Origin: JADZEJ01 sp964426815
Lineage (GTDB): Bacteria > Patescibacteriota > Patescibacteriia > 2-12-FULL-60-25
Length of the DNA: 63,767 bases
NCBI GenBank assembly: GCA_964426815.1
Contig: CAYRRZ010000004.1
Coordinates: 1 to 63,767, forward strand
Direction: 5' to 3'
How positions within the stretch are numbered: the stretch's first letter is position 1; the number at the start of each line of letters is the position of its first letter. Position numbers and translations under genes: made by a program. The notes beneath the pieces were generated by a model, which saw only the letters and a list, made by a program, of their open reading frames with translations, had not been told where the DNA came from and ran no database searches. Positions 56,375-63,692 of the stretch are shown here, in pieces.

Positions 56375-56377
56375 CGA

Positions 56378-57385
56378 TTAGCGAGCCGATTTACCAACCA
56401 AGACCGCCATCTCGGCTAAGCGATTCGAATACCCCCATTCATTGTCATACCAAGCCAAAACTTTCACCATGTCACCATCAACCACCTGGGTGCAATTCAA
56501 ATCCACAATACACGATGCAGGATTCCCAATAAAATCACTCGAGACCAATTCTTCTTCGGTTACAGTCAAAATCCCTTTATAACGAGCATTCTTGGCAGCT
56601 TTTTTCAGCACCGTATTAATCTCTTCGACGGTCGTTTTCTTTTTCAAGAGAAAGGTAAAATCAGACAAAGAAACACAAGGCGTCGGAACGCGAATCGAAA
56701 TCCCATCAAAAATGCCTTTAAACTCTGGAATCGTTTCAGCCACCGCAATTGCAGCACCGGTCGTCGTTGGAATCATACTTTGAGCCGCAGCACGAGCACG
56801 ACGCAAATCCTTATGCGGACCATCCTGCAAAACCTGATCAGCCGTATAAGAATGAATCGTCGTCATCATCGCCTTCTTCACCCCAAACACTTCATGCATA
56901 ACCGCAGCAACCGGAGCAATACAATTCGTGGTACAGCTTGCATTATTAATCACCTTGGCCGTTTTACCTGCACCTTTTTCATTCACCCCGATCACATGCG
57001 TCGGCACATTTCCTCCTTTGGCTGGAGCCGAAATAATCACTCGCTTTGCGCCTGCCGTAATGTGTTGCGAAGCACCGGCTTCATCTGTAAATCGACCCGT
57101 ACATTCCAATACGACATCCACTTTCAACGCACCCCAAGGCAAACGCGTTGGATCTTTTTCCGCAAACACCGGAATTTTAATACCATCGATAATAATGTTC
57201 TTCGCATCAAATGAAACCTCATGATTCCAAGCGTGGTACGTCGAATCATGCTTTAACAAATGCGCAAGTGTCTTCGTGTCAGTCAAATCATTGATTCCAA
57301 CCACATTAAATCCAGGTTTTCCAAATCCCGCTTTCAAACTGTTACGGCCGATACGGCCAAATCCGTTAATCGCAATAGTAGGCAT
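56378..57385 (-). CDS. gap: Glyceraldehyde-3-phosphate dehydrogenase
   Basis: Type I GAPDH, which oxidises glyceraldehyde 3-phosphate to 1,3-bisphosphoglycerate. Over 335 aa: NAD-binding AINGFGRIGRNSLKAG, the catalytic Cys151 in NNASCTTNCIAPVA, a conserved TTIHSYTADQVLQDGPHKDLRRARAAAQSMIPTTTGA, and VKVLAWYDNEWGYSNR. Asp33 in the nucleotide-binding region suggests NAD preference. It precedes pgk by 18 nt, the common glycolytic order. TATACT ends 8 nt above its ATG, so it too is a candidate for a short or absent leader. Confidence 0.97.
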   Translation of the reverse strand: MPTIAINGFGRIGRNSLKAGFGKPGFNVVGINDLTDTKTLAHLLKHDSTYHAWNHEVSFDAKNIIIDGIKIPVFAEKDPTRLPWGALKVDVVLECTGRFTDEAGASQHITAGAKRVIISAPAKGGNVPTHVIGVNEKGAGKTAKVINNASCTTNCIAPVAAVMHEVFGVKKAMMTTIHSYTADQVLQDGPHKDLRRARAAAQSMIPTTTGAAIAVAETIPEFKGIFDGISIRVPTPCVSLSDFTFLLKKKTTVEEINTVLKKAAKNARYKGILTVTEEELVSSDFIGNPASCIVDLNCTQVVDGDMVKVLAWYDNEWGYSNRLAEMAVLVGKSAR

Positions 57386-57393
57386 ATGCCTGA

Positions 57394-57399
57394 AGTATA
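57394..57399 (-). promoter_or_regulatory. -10 box of gap
   Basis: Minus strand TATACT (57399-57394) ends 8 nt before the gap ATG at 57385. No clear -35. Confidence 0.55.
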
Positions 57400-57421
57400 G
57401 CGCATATGTAAAGCAAATAAG

Positions 57422-57458
57422 AAAATAGCTCGCCCCATGCTGTGTGGCGAGCTATTTT
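57422..57458. terminator. Terminator between gap and the 241-aa gene
   Basis: Perfect 13-bp stem AAAATAGCTCGCC/GGCGAGCTATTTT (57422-57434 and 57446-57458), 11-nt loop. It lies 9 nt below the stop of the 241-aa gene (minus), so it ends that transcript and isolates gap. Confidence 0.9.
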
Positions 57459-57467
57459 CTATACAAC

Positions 57468-58193
57468 CTAGATAAAAATTTGAACTTCGCGCGTTTCCTT
57501 TTTCCATTCGCCTTTTACCTTGACGAGAACATCGTATTCAATGGTTTTTGCATCCTTCCAACGCACCGACATCTCTTTTTCAAACGCTGTCCCGACTCCC
57601 GTCGATTCGGTCAGTGCATTGAAGATCACAATGTATCGTTCTTTGCGAGCCGAAGTCGTATCCTTCAAAAGCTCGACCGCTATCCCCTTTTTCCCAACCT
57701 TCACATCTTCATACCCAGCAAATTTAGAACCATCACTTGAGAGCGATCCGCGTGACAAGATTCCGCTAGGACTTGAGGCAGGAGTCGTACCACCCACACT
57801 TGGTGGCGTCGCCGGCACTGCTCCTGGAGCTTGTGGCACCGAAGGGTTAACAGGCGCTGAACTCGGTGGCGTACCTGGTGACAATTGCTTAACCGCTTCA
57901 ACTAATTGAGACAAACGAATTTCTTGCTGCGTAACATATGCCTGAAGATCAACAACAGTACCTGATTTTTGTTCAAGCTGCTGAACCCGTGTAGCAACTG
58001 TTAAAATCATCAAACCACCAGCTAAACCAAAACCTAAAAGCACAATCCAAAGCATCAAGATATGCGCGCTATGCTGACCCAAGGTTCGTCGATGATACGC
58101 TTGATGCGAATGATCGAATACCGAGGGTGCTTCTAAACTTTTCATTGAAGCTCGACGTGAAGCAACGGAGCGTGTTGAAGAAGAGCGAGGCAT
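57468..58193 (-). CDS. Unknown membrane protein with coiled coil and Pro-rich segment
   Basis: Not recognised. The start at 58193 (MPRSSSTRSVASRRAS), 241 aa, is used because a longer frame to 58259 runs into the P-type ATPase start on the other strand. It has a basic N-terminus, one membrane helix at about 47-67 (LMLWIVLLGFGLAGGLMILT), a heptad-like coiled coil (VATRVQQLEQKSGTVVDLQAYVTQQEIRLSQLVEAVKQL), a Pro/Ser/Gly-rich linker, and a 90-residue C-terminal domain. It is divergent from the ATPase gene and has its own terminator. Function unknown. Confidence 0.65.
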   Translation of the reverse strand: MPRSSSTRSVASRRASMKSLEAPSVFDHSHQAYHRRTLGQHSAHILMLWIVLLGFGLAGGLMILTVATRVQQLEQKSGTVVDLQAYVTQQEIRLSQLVEAVKQLSPGTPPSSAPVNPSVPQAPGAVPATPPSVGGTTPASSPSGILSRGSLSSDGSKFAGYEDVKVGKKGIAVELLKDTTSARKERYIVIFNALTESTGVGTAFEKEMSVRWKDAKTIEYDVLVKVKGEWKKETREVQIFI

Positions 58194-58234
58194 GTTGTTA
58201 AGACAAAGTGTAGCATGTCCGATATCATGTTTCC

Positions 58235-60826
58235 ATGCCTCACCCACGCGAGCTCGCACATCTTGAAAAAAATGCCGTTCTCAAACAACTTGAAACACAA
58301 ATTACCGGACTTACGCAGCAACAAATTGAAACCAAGGCCGGAATCGAATCCAATACATTTGAAACGGTCAAATCAGCCGGAGTAATTCGACGTTTTTTTA
58401 GACAATTCAAAAGTCCACTCATTTACATCCTTCTCATCGTAGCCATCGCCTCTCCAGTTATCGGCGAATGGACAGATACTCTTATTATCTTTGCCGTCCT
58501 TTTACTGAATGCGTGCATTGGCGTCTATCAAGAAGGGAAAGCTTCTGAAGCCTTAACTAAATTACAACACGCCTTTATTTCAACCGCGATCATTAGGCGC
58601 GATGGAAATATTCAACGCATTTCAACCAATGATCTCCACGTAGGCGACATCGTTCTCCTTCAAGCAGGCGACCAAGTACCTGCCGATGGTCGCATCATTC
58701 ATTCCATAGGTCTTCAAATAGACGAAAGCTCTTTAACCGGCGAATCTATCCCGGTCAATAAAACCGAGGCCGCGCAACAAGTCAATGAACAAACTCCTCT
58801 CGGCGACATCCGCAATGCAGCCTTTCGCCAAACCTTAGTCGTTCATGGATCGGGTGAAATGGTCGTATCTGCTATCGGACAACAAACCGAAATCGGACAT
58901 ATCGCGGCACTACTGAAGCAGCATCATACCGATCCACCTCTCGTAAAAAAAATTCGTATTCTAAGTCGAAACATTGCTTTTGGAGTCATCGGTTTTTCCA
59001 TCTTTCTCGGAGCTGTCGGTCTTGCCTCCGGTCATCCAAAAGCACTCATTATTGCAACGGTAACCAGTTTAGCTGTTTCAATAATCCCTGAAGGCCTACC
59101 TGTAGTCCTAACGCTCGTCTTAGCTCGCGGAGTCGCACGCATGGCCGCAAAAAATGCCATCGTCAAACGCCAACATGCTGTCGAAGGCCTAGGAAATATC
59201 GATGTCATTTGTACTGACAAAACCGGTACGCTTACCGAAAACAATCTCAAAGTTGCCTATGCTTTTGCCGAAAACGAGCTTGTATCTATTCCGAACGGTA
59301 AAGACGATACCAAAATACGAAAACAAAAATCAGTAGAAAGACTTGCGCTGGCTTGCGCCGCTCTTGGCGTCGGATCACTTCATCAAGAGGAGGGCGAATG
59401 GGTAAAAGACGGCGATCCGATGAATGCCGCCCTTGCGTTCTTTGCCATGCGCGTTGAAACACAGCTCACGCCAGAAAACATTCTCGAAGAGATCCCATTT
59501 TCTTTTGAGAAAAAAACTCGCTCACTCCGCATTCAAACAAACGGAAAAAACCTCGATATTCTTGCTGGCGCGCCAGAAGCCATCTCCACTCTCTGCAAGC
59601 TCCAAGCAAAAGGAAAGGAACATGAATCATGGCAAGATCTGGCCAAACAAGGTCAACGCATCATTGCAATAGCCACCAGAGAGAGCCAAGGAAAACTACA
59701 TAAAACAACCGACTGGAAATATCTTGGCTTTGTCGGCTTAAGTGACACCTTACGTCCTCAAATAAAAGACAGTGTTCGCTGGTGCCAAGCCCAAGACATT
59801 CTCGTCGCCATGATAACCGGCGATCATCCGGACACGGCTTTAGCCATTGCGAAAAAAGCAGGTATTGCAACAAACAACTCTCAAGTTTTAGCCGGAAAAG
59901 AACTCGACCAGATGGACGATATCGCGCTAGCCGAACGCATTTTACACATTCGTGTCTTTGCTCGGATTACACCTGAACACAAAGTGCGCATCGTAAAAGC
60001 CTTTCAAGCTAAAGACAAAAAAACAGCCATGACAGGTGACGGCGTTAATGATGCACCAGCGCTTCAAGCAGCCGATATTGGCATTGCCATGGGAAAAAGC
60101 GGCACCGATGTGGCGCGTGAAGCGGCAGACATCGTTCTAACCGATGATCACTTCGCAACTATCATCACCGCAATTCAAGAAGGACGTGCCATTGTAGGCA
60201 ATGTACGTAAAGTCCTCACCTATCTCTTCTCAACCAGTATTGGTGAGGCCCTGATTATTACACTTGCCCTCATTGGACAATTGCCTATCCCACTTCTTCC
60301 TGCCCAAATCCTCTGGCTCAATTTCGTCACCGACGGTTTACTCGTCGTCGCCCTTGCCATGGAACCAACGCACTACAGTCTCCACGCACATCGCGACGGA
60401 AAACTTCTCGACCGCGCATCCCTCATTCGAATCTTTCTGCTCGGATCAACCATGGCAATCGGAAGTTTAATCGTCTATATCTATACCCTAAATAATCTGT
60501 CGGTCGCGCAATCACAAAGCATCACCTTGCTCATCATGGCAGTCTTTCAATGGGTTAATGCCTGGAGCACGCGTAGCGAATCCCATTCGATTTTCAAGTT
60601 TTCCATCTTTACCAATCCCTATCTCATGTTGGCGACCGCCCTGGTAACCCTTGCTCAGCTCAGCGCTTTCTACACGCCATTCCTCCAAAACATTCTTCGT
60701 GTGGTTCCTATTTCTTGGGAAGCTTGGGCGATGGCTTTAACGGTTTCGCTGAGCGTGATTGTGATGGATGAAGGCTGGAAGCAGTGGAATGCGCGTCACC
60801 TAAAGACTGTTCGCGTCGCCACATAG
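58235..60826 (+). CDS. Cation-transporting P-type ATPase (P2A/SERCA-like)
   Basis: An 863-aa membrane pump of the P2-type family. Order: N-terminal cation-ATPase segment, membrane helices 1-2 (about 60-98), actuator loop with DESSLTGESIPV (TGES), membrane helices 3-4 with SIIPEGLPVVLT (PEGLP, residues about 285-289), the phosphorylated Asp in ICTDKTGTLTENN (DKTGT about 327-331), nucleotide-binding domain, MTGDGVNDAPAL, and five or six C-terminal helices. PEGLP and overall layout point to Ca or Na/K type P2 pumps. The ion cannot be proven. The last 119 nt overlap trmD on the opposite strand. Confidence 0.92.
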   Translation: MPHPRELAHLEKNAVLKQLETQITGLTQQQIETKAGIESNTFETVKSAGVIRRFFRQFKSPLIYILLIVAIASPVIGEWTDTLIIFAVLLLNACIGVYQEGKASEALTKLQHAFISTAIIRRDGNIQRISTNDLHVGDIVLLQAGDQVPADGRIIHSIGLQIDESSLTGESIPVNKTEAAQQVNEQTPLGDIRNAAFRQTLVVHGSGEMVVSAIGQQTEIGHIAALLKQHHTDPPLVKKIRILSRNIAFGVIGFSIFLGAVGLASGHPKALIIATVTSLAVSIIPEGLPVVLTLVLARGVARMAAKNAIVKRQHAVEGLGNIDVICTDKTGTLTENNLKVAYAFAENELVSIPNGKDDTKIRKQKSVERLALACAALGVGSLHQEEGEWVKDGDPMNAALAFFAMRVETQLTPENILEEIPFSFEKKTRSLRIQTNGKNLDILAGAPEAISTLCKLQAKGKEHESWQDLAKQGQRIIAIATRESQGKLHKTTDWKYLGFVGLSDTLRPQIKDSVRWCQAQDILVAMITGDHPDTALAIAKKAGIATNNSQVLAGKELDQMDDIALAERILHIRVFARITPEHKVRIVKAFQAKDKKTAMTGDGVNDAPALQAADIGIAMGKSGTDVAREAADIVLTDDHFATIITAIQEGRAIVGNVRKVLTYLFSTSIGEALIITLALIGQLPIPLLPAQILWLNFVTDGLLVVALAMEPTHYSLHAHRDGKLLDRASLIRIFLLGSTMAIGSLIVYIYTLNNLSVAQSQSITLLIMAVFQWVNAWSTRSESHSIFKFSIFTNPYLMLATALVTLAQLSAFYTPFLQNILRVVPISWEAWAMALTVSLSVIVMDEGWKQWNARHLKTVRVAT

Positions 60827-61481
60827 CAATCGCCGCATGATTTCCTGATAATAAAATTGGCGGAACCTTCCATCCCTGAAACTCTTCTGGTCGCGTATAT
60901 TGTGGATACTCACGCGTCTCTCCATCGCTCCATGATTCTTCTTGCAGAGACTGTTCTTTACCTAAAACACCTGGACGCAAACGCGTAACTGCATCTGTCA
61001 TCACAAGTGAAGCGAGCTCACCACCTGTCATCACGTAGGGACCAATCGATAGCTCTTCATCAATCAAATGTTCCGCCACACGCTCATCGATACCTTCATA
61101 TCGACCACACAAAAAAACGAGACGATCGTACTGAGCCAAACGCTGCGCGTCCGCTTGAGTAAACAATTTTCCCTTTGCGCTCGTTAAAATAATTCGCGTC
61201 TTTTTTGCACTCGCGGTTGGAGTCCCGTCTTTCTTACGCAACTTTAAATGCATGAGCGCTTTTTGAAACGGCTCAATCATCATCACCATTCCAGCTCCCC
61301 CACCAAAAGGCCGGTCATCCACATGACCATATTCATCCACCGCCCAATCGCGCAATTGATGCGCAGCTACTTCTAGCAACCCCGCCTGTTGTGCTCGCCC
61401 CAAAATCGAGGCATCCAAATATCCCGGGAACATCTCCGGAAACAAGCTCAAAAAATCAACACGCAAGGGCTTCAATTTCAT
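60708..61481 (-). CDS. trmD: tRNA (guanine-N1)-methyltransferase TrmD with C-terminal extension
   Basis: TrmD methylates G37 of tRNAs to m1G, protecting the reading frame. The 257-aa protein has FLSLFPEMFPGYLDASILGRA, DRPFGGGAGMVMMIEPF, the SAM-knot region LVFLCGRYEGIDERV and SIGPYVMTGGELASLVMTDAVTRLRPG. The end has an extra tail after AIAMWRREQ of about 30 residues (Ser/Pro/Lys-rich), encoded on the strand opposite to the last codons of the ATPase gene. TrmD usually ends near RRPDL, so this tail may be a by-product of overlap. rimM, its usual partner, is absent. Confidence 0.95.
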   Translation of the reverse strand: MKLKPLRVDFLSLFPEMFPGYLDASILGRAQQAGLLEVAAHQLRDWAVDEYGHVDDRPFGGGAGMVMMIEPFQKALMHLKLRKKDGTPTASAKKTRIILTSAKGKLFTQADAQRLAQYDRLVFLCGRYEGIDERVAEHLIDEELSIGPYVMTGGELASLVMTDAVTRLRPGVLGKEQSLQEESWSDGETREYPQYTRPEEFQGWKVPPILLSGNHAAIAMWRREQSLGDAHSTASSLHPSQSRSAKPLKPSPKLPKK

Positions 61482-61489
61482 AAAAAGGA

Positions 61490-61507
61490 TGTATCACAAA
61501 AGATACA
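61490..61507. promoter_or_regulatory. Inverted repeat upstream of trmD
   Basis: TGTATC-N6-GATACA, perfect 6-bp arms with a 6-nt spacer, about 10 nt above the trmD start. Operator-like; protein unknown. Confidence 0.35.
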
Positions 61508-61526
61508 ATATGTCACTCATCGGAAC

Positions 61527-61554
61527 AAAAAAACAGGCTCATGCCTGTTTTTTT
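61527..61554 (-). terminator. Terminator of khpA
   Basis: Perfect 12-bp stem AAAAAAACAGGC/GCCTGTTTTTTT (61527-61538 and 61543-61554), TCAT loop, followed on the minus strand by seven T. It separates khpA from trmD. Confidence 0.92.
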
Positions 61555-61564
61555 GGTTTGAGGA

Positions 61565-61942
61565 TTAAATCCCCAAATCGGCCAAATCATCATCACTCAC
61601 GAGCCCAGAGTCACCATGCTTACCGCCTTCAGCCGGAGCTGAAAATGGAGCTTGGGATGAACGGGATTCTTGATGCTGACGACGCATTTCTTCTGGTTCG
61701 TAGATTTTCAAATTCACACGAGCATTTTCCTTTGCACCAACGATTTTGAGCAAAATACGTAAGGCGCGTGCGGTTTGACCCTGACGGCCAATCACATACC
61801 CCATATCTTCTGGATTCACATACAGCGTAATCAATACGCCTCGTTCATCCACCGTACGTTCGGTCTTAACGTCAGCACCGTGATTCACGATGGACTTAAC
61901 GACGTACTCAATAAAAGCCTGGTCTTGATTCATGTCTGCCAT
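61565..61942 (-). CDS. khpA: KH-domain RNA-binding protein KhpA (YlqC-like)
   Basis: KhpA is a small KH-domain RNA-binding protein that, with KhpB/EloR in Gram-positive bacteria, affects cell division and elongation; its role here is inferred. The 125-aa product has EYVVKSIVNHGADVKTERT, the GxxG loop in YVIGRQGQTARALRILLKIVGAKEN, and an unusual C-terminal tail of about 45 residues (EEMRRQHQESRSSQAPFSAPAEGGKHGDSG). The family usually ends near residue 80. It lies between rpsP and trmD, the conserved order rpsP-khpA-(rimM)-trmD, but rimM is missing. Confidence 0.92.
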   Translation of the reverse strand: MADMNQDQAFIEYVVKSIVNHGADVKTERTVDERGVLITLYVNPEDMGYVIGRQGQTARALRILLKIVGAKENARVNLKIYEPEEMRRQHQESRSSQAPFSAPAEGGKHGDSGLVSDDDLADLGI

Positions 61943-61959
61943 ATCGACTTGTACATTGT

Positions 61960-61978
61960 TCCGCCTATAGACGGCGGA
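61960..61978. promoter_or_regulatory. Hairpin in the khpA leader
   Basis: TCCGCC-N7-GGCGGA between rpsP and khpA, no T-run. A leader structure or processing signal is possible. Confidence 0.35.
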
Positions 61979-62054
61979 GCGTTTAAGGATACTGAGCCGG
62001 ATGGGCCGGTCTCTAGATGCAAAGGGTAGCAGACCCCCGAAAACGGGGCAAATA

Positions 62055-62083
62055 AAAAAGTCCGCTTTAGGCGGACTTTTTTG
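62055..62083 (-). terminator. Terminator with the rpsP stop codon in its loop
   Basis: 12-bp minus strand stem AAAAAAGTCCGC/GCGGACTTTTTT (62083-62072 and 62066-62055), 5-nt loop. The rpsP TAA (62069-62067) is in the loop. Long T-run follows. Confidence 0.88.
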
Positions 62084-62375
62084 CCAACTTGGCCTTACGC
62101 TTTTTCGAAATCTTGACCTTCAAGCGCTTTGCGCCTTCGACCAATTTCTCGTCAACGAACAGGTTCCAGACGGTATCCGTTGGCTGGGCACCCTTGCTAA
62201 TCCAGTAGGTAATTCGATCCTTTTTCAAATCAAGGGTAGCAGGAGAAGTCATTGGATTGACCAAACCGACATTTTCAACGATTTTACCCCATGGATCCTT
62301 AGACTTTTCACACACAACCAAGCGATACACTGGCTGCTTTTTCTTACCAACACGGCTCAAGCGAATGCTTAACAT
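62067..62375 (-). CDS. rpsP: 30S ribosomal protein S16
   Basis: bS16 is an early-assembly protein of the small subunit. The 102-aa product has the family start MLSIRLSRVGKKKQPVYRLVVCEKSKDPWGKIVENVGLVNP, then LDLKKDRITYWISKGAQPTDTVWNL, and a basic C-terminus. It has a good promoter at 62482-62510 and a structured leader of about 100 nt including ACCGAC-CCCT-GTCGGT. The start has no Shine-Dalgarno; the sequence upstream is even complementary in sense (TTTCCTCT). It is the first gene of rpsP-khpA, with trmD as the third gene in the same direction. Confidence 0.96.
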   Translation of the reverse strand: MLSIRLSRVGKKKQPVYRLVVCEKSKDPWGKIVENVGLVNPMTSPATLDLKKDRITYWISKGAQPTDTVWNLFVDEKLVEGAKRLKVKISKKRKAKLAKKSA

Positions 62376-62411
62376 GTAGAGGAAATAAGAGATTTTTTAG
62401 ATAAAACACGA

Positions 62412-62427
62412 AACCGACAGGGGTCGG
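62412..62427 (-). promoter_or_regulatory. Hairpin in the rpsP leader
   Basis: 6-bp stem ACCGAC/GTCGGT (62427-62422 and 62417-62412), 4-nt loop, in the roughly 100-nt leader of rpsP. No T-run. Autogenous control is possible but not shown. Confidence 0.35.
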
Positions 62428-62481
62428 TGTGGCAAAGGTGGGCTACCAGACCCGCTCTTTACCGAGCATTACGGTGACGGA

Positions 62482-62510
62482 AGAATAGGCAAAAAAGGCT
62501 ATATTGTCAA
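62482..62510 (-). promoter_or_regulatory. Sigma70-type promoter of rpsP
   Basis: Minus strand TTGACA (62510-62505), 17-bp spacer, TATTCT (62487-62482), just below the terminator of the 324-aa gene. Confidence 0.8.
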
Positions 62511-62517
62511 TAGATAC

Positions 62518-62547
62518 AAAAACCACCTCGACAAGGGCCGAAGTGGT
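62518..62547 (-). terminator. Terminator of the 324-aa gene
   Basis: Minus strand ACCAC-x-TCG / CGA-x-GTGGT hairpin (62547-62522) with an 8-9 nt loop, followed by TTTTTG. It begins 7 nt below the gene's stop. Confidence 0.75.
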
Positions 62548-62554
62548 AAAGAAG

Positions 62555-63529
62555 TCACCGCCGCTGAGCATGAAATTGAAGGCACAGGGCCTGAACCCGA
62601 TCAGGTGGAAGCAAGCTACCACTCCCCTGCGGCGAACCCCAAACGGTATCATTCCCGCCCCAAGGGTCTATCGCACCACAACCTTCAACTTCATTCAGAT
62701 AGCGCCCAAAGGCAGCCGCCTTAAACGAACCCCAGGTATCTTGGGCACCCATGATGTAGCGAAAACGCGCCACACCCTGATCGTCCCTGCCCAATGCTTC
62801 GACCGAGATAAACCCATGCGTTCCATCGAGAAAAATCTCTCGACGTGCATGAAGTCCAATTTCTCGGATCATCTTCCAACACGGTCCCGTTGCCAAGACC
62901 TCATGTCGAATGTCGAAACCAAGTTCATGCGTCTCCCCATCAACAAAACCAGTAATGCGCTTACCGATCTCATCAATCACCCGCATGTATTCCCTTGACT
63001 GTTTACGAGCCAGACCTCCACCCTGCTTGAACTGCCGATACGGCTGGAACACATAGTTCGTCCGCTTGAGCTTTTGATCGTAGCCCGGCGGAAAACGGAA
63101 TGTCCCTGCCGTAGCATCCATCCGCCCCTCAATCCAAAGCAAGGTCTCGAGTCGCGGCAAGCGATCCTCTCGAACACGCTTCGCATTCCGCAGCAGCCAA
63201 AAGCATGTCGCTACATCCTCATCCGGATGTGAAGCGTAAACGTCTGGCGCAAACACACCCCGCTCATCCACGAATCGATAGAAGAAGCTATCGTTCAAGA
63301 TCAGGCTATGCACCTGCTCACAACTAACGCGAAGCAGGAGATTGGCCTGAGGGCCGTGGTGGTCTATCGTCATGTGAGATGACGTCTCGGTAAACCGATG
63401 TTGTGTAAGCCCTGGACAAAAACCATCCAGCGCCAATGAACGGGTAGCAAAATCCCGGCAAAAATCCTCGAACGTAACCGGAACATGGCCCGGCAGAACA
63501 TGGAACCTCGGCCGTACGGGTACGCACAC
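62555..63529 (-). CDS. Unknown 324-aa protein, GC-rich, with Shine-Dalgarno
   Basis: Not recognised. It starts at a GTG (63529) with AGGAG 6 nt before it, one of the few clear Shine-Dalgarno sites here, and base composition is visibly GC-richer than neighbours. Two short motifs, TIDHHGPQANLLL near residue 55 and ASHPDEDVATCFWLL near residue 100, weakly recall DHH/DxD metal-site patterns of phosphoesterases, but spacing and other family motifs are not met, so no activity is assigned. A second half with TNYVFQPYRQFKQGGGLARKQSREYMRVIDEIGKRI and DTWGSFKAAAFGRYLNEVEG completes it. Foreign origin is likely. Confidence 0.6.
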   Translation of the reverse strand: MCVPVRPRFHVLPGHVPVTFEDFCRDFATRSLALDGFCPGLTQHRFTETSSHMTIDHHGPQANLLLRVSCEQVHSLILNDSFFYRFVDERGVFAPDVYASHPDEDVATCFWLLRNAKRVREDRLPRLETLLWIEGRMDATAGTFRFPPGYDQKLKRTNYVFQPYRQFKQGGGLARKQSREYMRVIDEIGKRITGFVDGETHELGFDIRHEVLATGPCWKMIREIGLHARREIFLDGTHGFISVEALGRDDQGVARFRYIMGAQDTWGSFKAAAFGRYLNEVEGCGAIDPWGGNDTVWGSPQGSGSLLPPDRVQALCLQFHAQRR

Positions 63530-63637
63530 CGGAAACTCCTAGGTAGGGGTCAAGTCGCTCAAAGCCTCATTACCCTGGCGACAAACGGGTATGGAATACC
63601 TCGTTTGCGTTCCTGTAAAGAGGATAATTACCAGGAT

Positions 63638-63666
63638 TTGACAAAATGGCTCAAATCTCATATATT
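63638..63666 (+). promoter_or_regulatory. Sigma70-type promoter of tRNA-Glu
   Basis: TTGACA (63638-63643), 17-bp spacer, TATATT (63661-63666), about 20 nt above the tRNA 5' end. Confidence 0.88.
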
Positions 63667-63692
63667 TTGGCACACAAAAGACCCAAAACCAT

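Noticed and set aside
62555..63529. Assigning the 324-aa protein as a DHH phosphoesterase
   Set aside because: Only one short DHH string is present and the other family motifs and their spacing are absent.
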